Below are positions 45,198 to 55,765 of a stretch of 64,000 bases of DNA, piece by piece; within the stretch, counting starts at the first letter, position 1, and every line of letters starts with the position of its first letter. A program made the translations under genes and the position numbers. Origin of the DNA: JADCRZ01 sp037718865 (GTDB lineage Bacteria > Bacteroidota > Bacteroidia > Chitinophagales > Chitinophagaceae). The stretch spans positions 1 to 64,000 of the forward strand of contig JBBJMP010000028.1 in NCBI GenBank assembly GCA_037718865.1, given 5' to 3'. The notes below the pieces were generated by a model. The model was not told the DNA's origin, made no database searches, and saw nothing but the letters and a program-made list of their open reading frames with translations.

Positions 45198-46403
45198 TTA
45201 TTGGTTAAGAATTATCTTATTGCTTTCGGTCATTTTTCCATTATGAATGACCTGCACGATGTACGTGCCGTTGGCAAGCTTTTTCAAATTCATTATGCGG
45301 GTAAGGTTATTGCCTGTGTTAAATAAAACCTCTTCTCCCCGGGAGTTCATAATACGTATTTTTGCCTGCTCATAGCCGGGCGGTAATTTGACGTTGACTA
45401 TTCCATTACTGGGGCTTGGATATACTATGATATAATTCTTACCCCGGCAGTTCAAGCTAATCTTTGTATTTGTACTGTATGCATATTTGCCATCCCGGTC
45501 AACCAGGCGAAGGCGATATAAGAAGGATCCTGCCGGCGAGCTATCGTCTGTAAAACTGTATGACTTGACACTGGAATTGGAAGTTAAGGCATTTACCCGT
45601 CCTACTTCCTGGAATGAGCCATCACCGGTGCCCCGCTCTATGGCATAATAAGCAAAATTCGCTTCCTGGGTGGCCTGCCAGGAAAGGTCGGCATTACAGT
45701 TCCGCGCCTCACCTTTAAAGGAAAGCAATCTTGCAGGCAATGATCTCAAAGTAGCCAATTCTATTAAGGATAAGAGAGAACCGTTAGGGCTGCCGCCATT
45801 GACAGGAGCCAAGGCCTCAGGATTAGCATAGAAAGGAGTTGGATAGTTGGTGATATCGCCTAAAGGACTGACCTGAAAATACCAATACGCCAGTTGATTT
45901 GGACCACCATTAGGCAGGTTTACCAATTTAATAGAAGCGAGACAATTGGCGGAAGTACATCCTCCCCAGGAGAGAGTGACCAATAATTGTTCCTGCCCGG
46001 CTACCCAACTACGGGGGTTAAGAGCAGTACCTGAAAAAAGAAAAACATATACGTAATGAGCAACTCCGTTAATTGTTTCGGTAGACACTACCACTTCTCT
46101 TTCTGCTGTACCTATATTGTTCACCAAAAAGTTTGGCCGTATCCCGGTTAGTCCGAGTACCGGGCCAGTGCCATTAGGTGTTTTGCCCGGTGTTAATATA
46201 GACGGTGCCGGTGCATAAGCAGCAGGGATCGCTAAAGAAAAAGTAATTTGATCATCTCTTTGGGAAAAGTTAGCAGACGACCTGGCATAGAGATCAATAG
46301 TATTTATATCGATTCCTTTCTTAATGGTTGCCTGCATCGTGGATTGGCTATAGGAATAAGGTATCAGGGCTAATAAGATAAATGGTGTGACTAATGATTT
46401 CAT
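45198..46403 (-). CDS. Secreted protein with type IX secretion sorting domain
   Basis: A signal peptide (LIPYSYSQ) is followed by a beta-sandwich region, a fibronectin-like segment (WQATQEANFAYYAIERGTGDG), and a T9SS type A sorting domain at about residues 325-401 (YPSPSNGIVNVKLP, then a KxxNGTYIVQV pattern). It should be exported through the type IX system to the cell surface. No enzyme motif is seen. The neighbouring 46452 gene is also secreted and shares a strand. Confidence 0.88.
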   Translation of the reverse strand: MKSLVTPFILLALIPYSYSQSTMQATIKKGIDINTIDLYARSSANFSQRDDQITFSLAIPAAYAPAPSILTPGKTPNGTGPVLGLTGIRPNFLVNNIGTAEREVVVSTETINGVAHYVYVFLFSGTALNPRSWVAGQEQLLVTLSWGGCTSANCLASIKLVNLPNGGPNQLAYWYFQVSPLGDITNYPTPFYANPEALAPVNGGSPNGSLLSLIELATLRSLPARLLSFKGEARNCNADLSWQATQEANFAYYAIERGTGDGSFQEVGRVNALTSNSSVKSYSFTDDSSPAGSFLYRLRLVDRDGKYAYSTNTKISLNCRGKNYIIVYPSPSNGIVNVKLPPGYEQAKIRIMNSRGEEVLFNTGNNLTRIMNLKKLANGTYIVQVIHNGKMTESNKIILNQ

Positions 46404-46451
46404 AATTTAAAATTTAATGATTTCCTATAGGCTATTATTATTCTTTTCGAG

Positions 46452-47618
46452 CTATAGCTGTTCCTCAAAGATGGTACTGAATAAACCATTCATTATGATG
46501 TTTAATAAAAAGTTTTGTTCGTTGCCTGGGTTTGTCCATTTGATAACTCCATCCATGTTTAAATCCTCGGGTGCATAAGTATTCGTTATTATCCTGGATA
46601 ACGACCCGCCTAATATGGTATTAAATATGTGGTTCGGATCATTCCCTGGATTTGTATACCTGACATTCTTATTAACATTGGCGTCTCCTGCACGCATTAG
46701 CCAGGGTGATGATCCCATTTGTACTTCTGATGTATAGCTTCGATTTTGAAATGTTCTTGAGCCGGCAGTAGAAAAGTTGTGGCTGATCAGGCCGCAACTG
46801 AAATCAAGCGGGATAGCCGTTCGCATACCCAGGTGGTTTCTATGACGCACGGCCACATGGTAAGAGCCTGCTGCAAGTCCCGGAAAAGTTATTTGAACAT
46901 TAGTGCCTCCTGTGTCAACCAGGGTGCCATCCCGTTTTACAAATACAGCTCTTCGCCCTAATACTGTTAAAGGAGCATTCGGATCTCTCAGTTCAAGTAA
47001 TACCCAATCCACTATATCCGGGTTGGCAGCAAAGAAGCCGGCTCCCACCCTTTCGGTGCCCGAATAACCAAACGGCAGTATGTTATAAGGCTGGCTGCTG
47101 GCCTGTCCCTGTAAAATCCCTAAACTGTTTAAAGTGGTATTCATTTGCCCGGTGGATGTATTGTAAGCCCCCTGAAGCGTAACTTTTCCGCTGAATTTTA
47201 CCCCACTGCCGCTGCAGGCCCTAATCGGGTACTCCAAAACATTGATGAGCGGGTAACTGGAATATAGGGTCCCGTTGATTAAAGTCCGTGCCTCAACTCT
47301 CCAGGTCACGCTTGTTCCCGCAATAACAGGCAGCCTTGCTAAACAAAACAGACTTCCATCGCAGATTATTTCTGTACTTCCTACTGTGTCAATTTTATTG
47401 GTCGTAGTATTGAAATAAGTAGCGTTGACACAAAAGCTTTGACCGGAGGTTCCCTGCCAACCCACCACGAGCGTGGAACAGGTCGAAGAGAAAATAACTT
47501 CGGGATTTGTGGGCTGGGTGACGTTGGGACTTGTTACGGCTGTGCTGGTACAGGTTTGACTTAGTACAGGACTGCTAACAATCAACAAGGCAAGTATGAG
47601 AGGCAGAAAGACTTTCAT
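46452..47618 (-). CDS. Secreted protein with a C-terminal dockerin-like duplicated Ca-binding motif
   Basis: A Sec signal (SSPVLSQ) precedes an N-terminal beta domain with many Cys, and a middle domain (VLLELRDPNAPLTVLGRRAVFVKRDG, then YHVAVRHRNHLGM). The C-terminus has two related copies: GDANVNKNVRYTNPGNDPN and EDLNMDGVIKWTNPGNEQN, each with an Asp/Asn-rich EF-like loop as in dockerin repeats. It ends at EEQL with no T9SS tail. A similar tail occurs in large secreted Bacteroidota proteins. Function is unknown. Confidence 0.85.
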   Translation of the reverse strand: MKVFLPLILALLIVSSPVLSQTCTSTAVTSPNVTQPTNPEVIFSSTCSTLVVGWQGTSGQSFCVNATYFNTTTNKIDTVGSTEIICDGSLFCLARLPVIAGTSVTWRVEARTLINGTLYSSYPLINVLEYPIRACSGSGVKFSGKVTLQGAYNTSTGQMNTTLNSLGILQGQASSQPYNILPFGYSGTERVGAGFFAANPDIVDWVLLELRDPNAPLTVLGRRAVFVKRDGTLVDTGGTNVQITFPGLAAGSYHVAVRHRNHLGMRTAIPLDFSCGLISHNFSTAGSRTFQNRSYTSEVQMGSSPWLMRAGDANVNKNVRYTNPGNDPNHIFNTILGGSLSRIITNTYAPEDLNMDGVIKWTNPGNEQNFLLNIIMNGLFSTIFEEQL

Positions 47619-47657
47619 ATTAAAGCATTTGATATTAACAAATTTTGCTTACACCTA

Positions 47658-50600
47658 TCATTCAATGCATTTGCATTTATGTAAAGCTTGGCCATACTTT
47701 TTCGGATTTTTTGGCGTGGAGGTGTCGGCGAACGTGACCCCACCAAGAGACCCGCCAGCACCCCCAGGAAGAACTATTACTGGTGCAATACTTATTGAGA
47801 ATGATTCGTTCGCATTAAATTCACCTTCATTCATCCAAGTAGTAGTCACGGATTTTGCCGGAACTTCAGAAATAGATAGCTTAGCAGTTGCTTTTACTTT
47901 TCCATTTGGTACCTCTTCACCAGACATTTCGGAACTATAAATATTGCGGTCATCATCACATTTAAACACAACAAGAGCTTGGGCAAAAGCGAACCCTTCG
48001 AAATCGTCATACTTCACATCGTCTTCATATGCAGAAGCGGTAGTAAACAGGTAGACATATTCATCACCAACCTCTGCCTTCATAAGAAACGAATATTCAT
48101 ATTCAGAAAAACCGATATCCTCTCTGCCAGCCAATCTTACGAAGTAATCTTTTCCACCCACTTTAATAGGTCTGCATGTGAAAAGTCCAAAGGGATCTGT
48201 TAGGCTAATAGGTCTATTGTAAACATATCTATACAAATTATAATCATTTGAAGCAAAACCTATCGGATCGGGTTGTAAAAATCTACCTGCAGCATTTTGG
48301 TACATCCTATTTCGGTAATCGTACAAGTTCAACTCATGGATAAATTCTCTACCAGTAAACAGAAACCGATTGCCAACATTACTGGTCGCAATAATAGTTC
48401 CATTAGCACCTTTGATGATTGGCGTACCGAAAACATCGTATAGATAGCTTTCTACCAAATTACCTAAGGAATTCGTCAGGTGTGTTACATTTCCTAAAGC
48501 ATCATGATGATAGAAAAAGGTACCACTGCCAGAAGCTTTTTGCAGTATTTCATCTGTTCTGGCTCCGTTAATGTATTGTGCAAGTTGAGCATCACTTGCA
48601 CTTCTTTCGTCGATTAATTGGGAATGGTCAAAATAAAAGTATATAGTACTGCCATTAATAGTACGTTTTACGCAACGGTTTCTTGGATCATAAGCGAATT
48701 CCACAACAGTACTTCCTTTCTCAGCTTTAATTAGCCTATCTTGCGCATCATAGGTGTACTTCCAACCATCCCAAGTTTCTAAATTGCCGTTGGTTGTAAA
48801 CGACGGTTGAATATTCCCTACTTTCGTATATTGATTTAAATTGTTGGTTAAATAGTCAGTGGTTATTCCATTATCTATCATGCTTGTACGGTTACCTGAA
48901 GCATCCCATTGATAAGTTACTGTTCTGACTGGCAAACCGGGGTTACCACCAGGATTGGTGACATCATATTTTACATTATCGACTTGGTCAATGGCGTCAT
49001 AAAGATACACGTCTCCTTTATTGTTATCGCGTTGTACAAACTTTTGGCGACCTACATTATCATACCCGTAATCGAAGCGCGCAGTGGTGAAACAAGCCAT
49101 TTGGTTGTCTATGCTTAGCAATCGGTTCTCATCGTCATAAATATATTTCGTAACGGTTTTATCTGTCAACGATCTACCCAATTCTTTAATTGATCGATTC
49201 CCGTGTAAATCATAGCTGAAGCTCGCCAATTTTTGCCCATTTTCTTCTATTAAGGCTAACTGGTTTCTGGCAGAATATCCATAGCTTACAATTGTTCCAC
49301 TTGGATATTTCAAGGTTCCGCGTAAACCGTCATTATTATAAGTATACTCCACTTTCTTTGCTCCCATACCAGCGATAGATTGTGATTCATTCTCTAAATC
49401 ATTTGCTTCATTAAAGTCATAGCTTAAAATACTTATAGAACTTGACATTTTTGTAACCCTGTTGGCGTCATCATATTCATATGTAACAGGTGGGGTTAAG
49501 TTATCATTCCAAGCAGTACTTTTAAGTCGGTTTCGGCTATCAAATGTTTGTGTTCTTATTTTTCCAGACCTGTTTGTATAGGTTATTCGATTGCCTACAG
49601 GATCGTATATGTATTCTTCAAACGTGTTTCCAGGGTAAATTGTCCTTTTAAGGCGGTTTAGCTTATCATATATAAATTGATATTCATTATTTTTAGGATC
49701 TGTGATCTTCGATATATTCCCTTCAGGATCAAACGTAGTCTTTGTCACTTGATTTTTCCGGTCGGTAGTCAAAACTATATTGTTTATATCATCATAACTT
49801 CTCTTAGAAATGCCATTGTCAGGACGAGTAAATGTCTTTCTGCGTCCAGCAGCATCGGATATCCACTCCATTTTATTTCCTAGAGGATCAATTTCGCTTT
49901 TTTTTCGGTTCCTCTCATCGTAAATGTATTTCCTCTTCTTCCCCTTCGAATCGGTTACTGTTATAAGGTTTCCTACTGCATCATATTCGTAAAAAGTTGA
50001 AGCCGCCTCTGCAGTGCCTGCCCCAACGATTTCCTGAATTGTTCGCCATTCAACATCATATTTTATTTCAAGGATCTTGCCGCTGGGTGAAATGATCTTT
50101 GTCGGATTATTTTCGCTATGCGAACAACCGCAACCACCTCCGGGTAGATCGTACGAATAGGTGGTAATCCTGTTTTTTGGATCGGTTACTGTCTTCGGCC
50201 GGCGAAACTCATCATGTTTGGTTATCCATTGTTTACCTAACTCATTCGTAATAGTATCTTGATTCCCAAAACTATCATAGCCATATTTCTTAACGCTCCC
50301 ACCCGGATTAATCATTTTAGTTAATAATCCTCTTTCGTTATATTCATATTCTATTGTATTACCACGGGCATCTGTAACTGTTTTAAGCCGGTCAGCAGCA
50401 TCATAAGTAAAATTTGTTATTTTGCCTTCAGCATTCTGAAAACTCGTTTGCAATCCCCGAGTATTATATAACGAATACTCTAGGCCACCATTACGCCTGC
50501 GATGATTTAATAATTGTGTAAATTGTACCAAATTATTGTAAGTAAATGTTTCATAGGAATTATCGTAATAGTCAATCTGGATAATTCTGTGCCTGCTATC

Positions 50601-50722
50601 ACGGGTATAGATTGTTAATCGGCCCACTTGGTCTTTGTGTGTCAATTCAAGATCCAAGGTGTCATAAGTCCTTTCTTCCGTGCTTCCATCGGGGTAGATA
50701 ATCTTCCTAGGACTGCCATACC
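47658..50722 (-). pseudogene. RHS repeat protein, C-terminal part (interrupted gene)
   Basis: This is the C-terminal piece of a secreted RHS/YD-repeat protein split by an IS630 element. It has many YD units (YDAADRLKTVTDARGN) and a core ending in YNRPISLTDPFGL. About 155 residues of unmatched C-terminal sequence follow, with a Cys-rich end (HKCKCIE). RHS cores often carry toxic C-terminal domains, but no toxin motif is recognised and no small immunity gene follows. It is open from the insertion point and has no plausible start of its own. Confidence 0.88.
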
Positions 50723-50760
50723 TAGTGTTAAGTTAAATGTAATATGACGTATTAATTTAG

Positions 50761-50768
50761 TATATTTG
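50761..50768 (+). promoter_or_regulatory. Candidate -7 box of IS630 transposase promoter
   Basis: TATATTTG matches the Bacteroidota TAnnTTTG consensus, 16 bases before the transposase ATG and 37 bases into the element. No clear -33 TTTG is seen. A very short leader would be implied. Confidence 0.45.
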
Positions 50769-50783
50769 TAAAACACTTTACAA

Positions 50784-51916
50784 ATGATACGTTATACTAT
50801 TAAATTAACCAAAGCCGAAGTAGAAGAATTAATGGCTATAATTAATAAGGGTTCACATACTTCTCAAACTTTCCGCGTTGCTTACATACTTTTAAATTGT
50901 GATGAAGGAAAGTATTCTGAAAAAGTAACCAATGAGCAAATAAGTAAGGTGCTGAAAGTAGGAATGCGAACGATAGATAGGGTTAAGAAAAAGTTTTTGG
51001 AAGAAGGATTTGAGGCAGTATTAGAAAGGCGACCTACGTCGCGTGTATATGAAAAGAAAATGGACGGGGATACTGAGGCGAAGCTTATAACCCTATGTTG
51101 CAGTGAACCACCTAAGGGCTTTGCTAAATGGTCATTGAGATTATTAGCTGACAAGATGGTAGAATTAAAGTATGTTGAAAGCATTACGCATGTAACGGTA
51201 AGAAACGTACTAAAAAAAACGAACTTAAGCCTTGGAAAGTAAAGGGATGGGTGATACCACCTCAGCGCAACAGTGAGTTTGTGGCAAATATGGAATTAGT
51301 GTTGGATGTATATAAAAGGCCCTATGATGCTGATTATCCGGTAGTTTGCATGGATGAATCGCCAAAGCAGTTAATAGAAGAACTGCGGCCATCAACTAAA
51401 ATGAGGCCAGGTCAGGATGCAAGAGTGGATTATGAGTATGTAAGAAATGGAGTGGTAAATATATTTATGGCTAATGAGCCCTTGAAAGGAAAACGAATTG
51501 TGGAGGTTACAGAATTTAAGACAAAAAAAGATTGGGCAGCATTCATTAAATGGATTGCAGATAAGGAATACCCGGGAGCTAAAAGAATAACATTGGTAAT
51601 GGATAATTTTAAGACTCACAGTGCATCAGCATTTTATGAAACCTTTGAGCCGGCAGAAGCAAAAAGGCTTTGGGATAGATTTGAATTTGTATATACCCCT
51701 AAACATGGCAGTTGGTTAAATATGACCGAAATAGAATTACACGTCTTAAATGGGCAATGCCTCAACAGGCATATATCCACTATGAAGAAAATTAAGGACG
51801 AAGTTAAAGCATGGCAAACCAATAGGAATAATAAGAACAGTAAAATAAATTGGCAGTTTACAAATAAAGAAGCAAGGGTAAAACTTAAAAAGCTATATCC
51901 GTCAATTCAGGATTAA
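50784..51916 (+). CDS. IS630-family transposase, two frames joined by -1 frameshift
   Basis: Frame A (50784-51242) encodes a helix-turn-helix domain (EQISKVLKVGMRTIDRVKKKFLEEG). Frame B (to 51916) encodes the DDE catalytic domain with Asp in VVCMDESPK, Asp in LVMDNFKTHS and Glu in HGSWLNMTEIELHV. Between them lies a run of eight A (51212-51219). A -1 slip after codon CTA AAA AAA yields the continuous LKKNELKPWKVKGWVIPPQ, which fits the family. Programmed frameshifting or slippage is the likely mechanism. Confidence 0.9.
51212..51219 (+). promoter_or_regulatory. A8 slippery site for -1 frameshift
   Basis: Eight consecutive A residues just before the frame-A stop region join the two transposase halves. 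The -1 frame continues with conserved sequence on both sides. Long A-runs can also give transcriptional slippage. Confidence 0.7.
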
Positions 51917-51924
51917 CTTAACAC

Positions 51925-53125
51925 TAGTACGATTCTCATATGTTGTTGTTCTGCCTAAAGCATCTGTTTCGCTTTGGCGAAAACCCTTTCCCCCATCGGC
52001 AAAATCAACCTGTGATCTACTTCCAAATCCGTCTGTATATGAATTGGTTTTTGAAAAATCATTTACAGGTGAACTGAAAACCTGTTTTAAACCGTTTGGG
52101 TATATAACCGTTTTATTTGCTGTACTGGCATCAAGGGTTGCCATAACTTCGTTCGTTACTCCGTTCCTTTCTTCTTTAATAAACCCATTGGAGAAAGGCA
52201 AGTATGTATATTTCATATTAGTAGCTGAACCTCTGTATCGCGGGTCAATGGCGTGAGCAAGCATTGGCTGGCTGCCCGGGGGGGATTGGATGTATGAGTA
52301 AATTGCAGATGTTCCATCCCCGTAGGTTGCGCCCGTTAAGCAAACGAATCCATTCATAACCGTATAATTATATGTTACCTTTCTCAAATCACGGGTTTCA
52401 ACCTGTGCAATAACCCGAACATTATTTACAAGGGAATAGCTTATTTCCAAGTAGCGCCCGGCAGGCTCTGTAATACGGGTTAATTTCCGCGTGGTATTAT
52501 CGTATGTGAGGATGTACAGATTTTTATACTTGTCCAAAAAGTCCTGGAGTTGATAATACGTGTTTGCTCCAGAACCCAGCTTCTCGAACCGGTAACGAAA
52601 ACCATCGGATTTTTGCAGAAAAAAGTTGTTTCCGTATTGAAATAACCACTTGTTCTTACCAGGACCTGCTGACCAACGAATCTGATCTACCTTAACAAAG
52701 ATATCCTGTCCTCCTTGGGGGTAATGAATCCGGATGCCGGAACCGACATCCACCATATCATATTGGTAACTACTGTTCCAGTTATGCGCATTGCCATAGT
52801 TTCGAACATAGTCCCCACTTCCACTATGCCCATAACGAATCCAAATCAACTGCTCTTCACCTACACCTCCCCATACTTCCAAGTCGTGAATTTTTCTATG
52901 CACGCTGCCTCCAAACGGATCAAAATAATTTCCCGCCCCCGGATATCCAGGTTCAGGAGGACACTGGTCTGTATCCCCATAAAAATCAATGTCTGGCAAT
53001 TCCATTTCAATTCCCAACTCCGAATTGTCACTCCCTGAGAGGTTTATAAAACTTGTAAATTTTTCATTTGCCTGGGCAAAAAAATAAAATGCAAGGCTAA
53101 TCAGAAAGACGAACAGCTTTTTCAT
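51925..53125 (-). pseudogene. RHS repeat protein, N-terminal part (interrupted gene)
   Basis: This piece carries the signal peptide (FLISLAFYFFAQA), a domain with NYFDPFGGSVHRKIHDLEVWGG, and the first YD-like repeats, ending in DALGRTTTYENRT at the insertion site. It runs a few codons into the IS (SVKLILN) before a stop. Joined to the C-terminal piece without the IS, the frame continues as RYGSPRKIIYPDGS, giving a protein of about 1420 residues. I prefer ATG 53125 over TTG 53131. A truncated secreted product may still be made. Confidence 0.88.
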
Positions 53126-53586
53126 AAGCAATTAATTTTATACACAGCGGTATATATATGCAATCGGGGAAGGCATAAGCCAATTAACCAAAACACCTGG
53201 TCTATAACGTTATGTTTTATAGGTAGGATGAAAAAGGCTCGAATTAAATTGATGATAGTCTACAAAGGGGGAGTAAAGTATTGACAGATAAATCTTCCTA
53301 TTAAATTGCAGAGTAGAACCTGGCTATTCGATATATATGCTTCGGAAGAAAAACAAACTAATAGGGCAAACAAATCTACAAAACAAATCCAATATATTAT
53401 AATTTTGTTACCATTTTTTAAGATTAAATTATTAGTTACGTTTAAATCCTTTATAATCATCACTCTTAACGAAATTGACAAAATAATTTTCTGAATCCAC
53501 TTGCTTTTTGAGGTAAGCCGAAATAAACCCATCTTTATTTTTCCCAAAATAACTGCTACACTTATGATCGGTAAATCTTTTGCTTT
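53126..53586. other. AT-rich intergenic region
   Basis: These 461 bases between the RHS and O-antigen ligase genes hold no supported gene. A 112-codon reverse frame exists but is AT-driven and overlaps the ligase start. No clear promoter or hairpin is evident. Confidence 0.6.
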
Positions 53587-55524
53587 ATGGCAAAACATAA
53601 AATCTCTTTAGATACACCAAGTGCCAAAGCACTACCTAAAAAAAATAAAGGACAGGAGACTTATTTTATCTGGAAAAGCATGACCAACTGGCTAATACTG
53701 CTGGTTACCATTTTGCCTGTATTGTTTTCATGGCAGAGTACTGATCCGGTTGTCACCATCCGCTATATTTTTCTTGGCTGGTTTATCTTATTGTTTGTTT
53801 TGTACTTCTTCGTTTTACAGAAACAACCGCAGCATCGTTTTCTTAGGCCTGTAAAATTTGTATTTGCTTTCGGTGTTTGTTATGCGCTGTGGAGTGCAGT
53901 GTCTATGTTATTTTCAATTAATATCGCAATAGGATATTATGAGGTTGCCCGTCACCTGCTAAATATCATCTTATTATTTTTAGTGATGCTAACCGTAGTG
54001 CAGGAAGAACCACAGGTATTGAAACTATGCAAGGCGCTCGTGATCGCCTCGGTAATCCAAAGTGCAGCAGGTATCCTGCAATACCATAACGCTGATATTA
54101 TAGCCATACCAGGAGCAGAAAACGCCAGGCCCTACGGATTCATGGGCAATCGAAATCTTTTCGGTTCTGCGCAGGCGTTTATTTTACCTTTTGTACTTTT
54201 TGTTCTATACAGTGCTGGCAGATTATGGAAGTACACCAGCTTTGTGGCCGTCATCGGAGTCGCGGTTTCAGTATTGATTTCACAAAGCCGGTCTGCCTGG
54301 CTGGCTGCCATCGCCCTATTACTCTTTTCATTTATACTGATGATACTCTTCTTACAGAAACACCGGAAAGTATGGATCACTGCCAGTTTATTCGGTTTAA
54401 TAATTATCCTGACGGTAGTATCCCTGCTTTCAATTTCAGACAAGGGCGGCCCTTTATTTAAAGTGGTCAAGGCAAAGGCTTTTACCCTTATTCAGCCGGG
54501 ATCCGATTCATCTTCAGGACAGTTGCGATTCATCATCTGGGAGAAAACGCTGCGTTTAATCCAGGATCACCCGGTCCTGGGCGCAGGTCCCGGCAACTGG
54601 ACGCTGGCCATTCCTGCTTATGGCAGTCAGGGTACGATGTGGGCCGAAGGTTTAGTAGTCCCGACCCGGCCTCATAACGTCTACCTGCAGGTAGCGTCGG
54701 AAACGGGCCTTCCGGGGGCTATGTTGTATTTTGGTATGTGGCTGTATATAATCACCACCGGACTCGCCACAGTCCGAAGATCTCAGTCCGAACAGGTTCG
54801 TGTGTTGTCTATTCTCATGCTCGCGGGTTTGGCAGCTTTTGCCACTGATAGCCTGTTTAGTTTCCCTACCGAAAGAATCGAACATTCACTATATATCATG
54901 ATCATGGGAGGTGTAGTCCTTGGCTTACATTCGAACTTGTCAAAACAAGATCCACAGCGATCACCCAACAAGTGGCTGCGTGTTTGCGCGCTTGCTATAA
55001 TTCTGTTCAACCTCTTCCTCGGATATGAAAAATACAAATTTGAGAAACATATGAAACTTGCCCGGTCATACAGGAAAGAAAATCAACACATAAACGTTAT
55101 AGATGAAGTTGAAGCGGGAAAATCAAGATTTGTGACGCTCGACCCTAAAAGTGAACCATTGGAAATGCATTCCAGCATAGCTTACAGAAGTCTTAAAAAT
55201 TATGAAATGGCGCTTCGAGAGATCTATACCGCCAAGAGCTATCACCCAAACAGTACAAGGATCTATACAACCATGGGAGTTATCCACTCTGATGTGAAAC
55301 AGTACGATAAGGCCATTAACAGCTATCAGCAGGCGTTAAAGTTTGCCCCCGGTTACAAGATTGCCATCAAAAACCTGGCGGTTGCTTATTACCACTCAGG
55401 CAATTACTCCGAGTGCATTGAAACATTGAAAAAATTAAGCATCGACTCGGCGATTGAAGAGTTTATGAAGAAGGCTAAATTACATATGGAAGCCAAGCTT
55501 AATAACGGGGATACCAAAAGGTAG
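53587..55524 (+). CDS. O-antigen ligase/Wzy-type polymerase with C-terminal TPR
   Basis: The 645-residue protein has about a dozen membrane segments. The Wzy_C signature includes ISQSRSAWLAAIALL, RFIIWEKTLRLIQDHPVLGAGPGNW and TRPHNVYLQVASETGLPG. A soluble C-terminal TPR region (from about residue 490) has YRSLKNYEMALREIYTAKSYHP and YDKAINSYQQALKFAPGYK. It probably ligates or polymerises surface glycan in the inner membrane. No other surface-polysaccharide genes lie nearby. Confidence 0.9.
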   Translation: MAKHKISLDTPSAKALPKKNKGQETYFIWKSMTNWLILLVTILPVLFSWQSTDPVVTIRYIFLGWFILLFVLYFFVLQKQPQHRFLRPVKFVFAFGVCYALWSAVSMLFSINIAIGYYEVARHLLNIILLFLVMLTVVQEEPQVLKLCKALVIASVIQSAAGILQYHNADIIAIPGAENARPYGFMGNRNLFGSAQAFILPFVLFVLYSAGRLWKYTSFVAVIGVAVSVLISQSRSAWLAAIALLLFSFILMILFLQKHRKVWITASLFGLIIILTVVSLLSISDKGGPLFKVVKAKAFTLIQPGSDSSSGQLRFIIWEKTLRLIQDHPVLGAGPGNWTLAIPAYGSQGTMWAEGLVVPTRPHNVYLQVASETGLPGAMLYFGMWLYIITTGLATVRRSQSEQVRVLSILMLAGLAAFATDSLFSFPTERIEHSLYIMIMGGVVLGLHSNLSKQDPQRSPNKWLRVCALAIILFNLFLGYEKYKFEKHMKLARSYRKENQHINVIDEVEAGKSRFVTLDPKSEPLEMHSSIAYRSLKNYEMALREIYTAKSYHPNSTRIYTTMGVIHSDVKQYDKAINSYQQALKFAPGYKIAIKNLAVAYYHSGNYSECIETLKKLSIDSAIEEFMKKAKLHMEAKLNNGDTKR

Positions 55525-55765
55525 ATGATTTTTTAAGATGCAGTATCTTTACCCAGATCATTGATGATTCTCCGGTTGCCTGGACTGTCTTATAAAGTCG
55601 ATTTTCAAAAGTATTCAGGGATCTCTCATTTCGCCCGCTGGAACTCGTTCAGAGAAAAGGATAAGGGCTCATTCGAGATGACAAGAGAGAGAAAGTAAGG
55701 AGGAAGGCGAATGTGAGCACCCCGTGGCTCCAATATTGAATACCTGTAAGTCTCAACGAAAAATT
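55525..55765. other. Intergenic region with a GATCTCTCATTTCG-type repeat
   Basis: No gene is seen. The stretch 55619-55682 (GGGATCTCTCATTTCG to CTCATTCGAGATGACA) resembles intergenic repeats common in related genomes and has a partial inverted arrangement. A second copy is not found in this window. Confidence 0.3.

Larger units (their letters stand above)
50725..51924 (+). mobile_element. IS630-family insertion sequence, inserted in the RHS gene
   Basis: A 1200-base element whose ends share a perfect 12-base inverted repeat (GTGTTAAGTTAA), continuing as an imperfect match for about 16 more bases. It is flanked by TA at 50723-50724 and 51925-51926. Removing the element and one TA leaves CTAG and restores the RHS frame exactly. 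IS630-type elements duplicate TA. It carries a frameshifted transposase. Confidence 0.93.

Noticed and set aside
50719..50724. TAC as a 3-bp target duplication of the IS
   Set aside because: TAC also occurs on both sides, but removal on that basis leaves the RHS frame off by one; TA within CTAG restores it and matches the IS630 family.
51902..51924. RHS N-terminal part ending naturally at 51902
   Set aside because: The last codons (SVKLILN) are inside the IS terminal repeat, so the stop is contributed by the insertion.
53260..53598. 112-codon reverse frame between the RHS and ligase genes
   Set aside because: It overlaps the ligase start, is AT-rich and Ile/Leu/Lys-dominated, and shows no motif; likely chance in AT-rich spacer.
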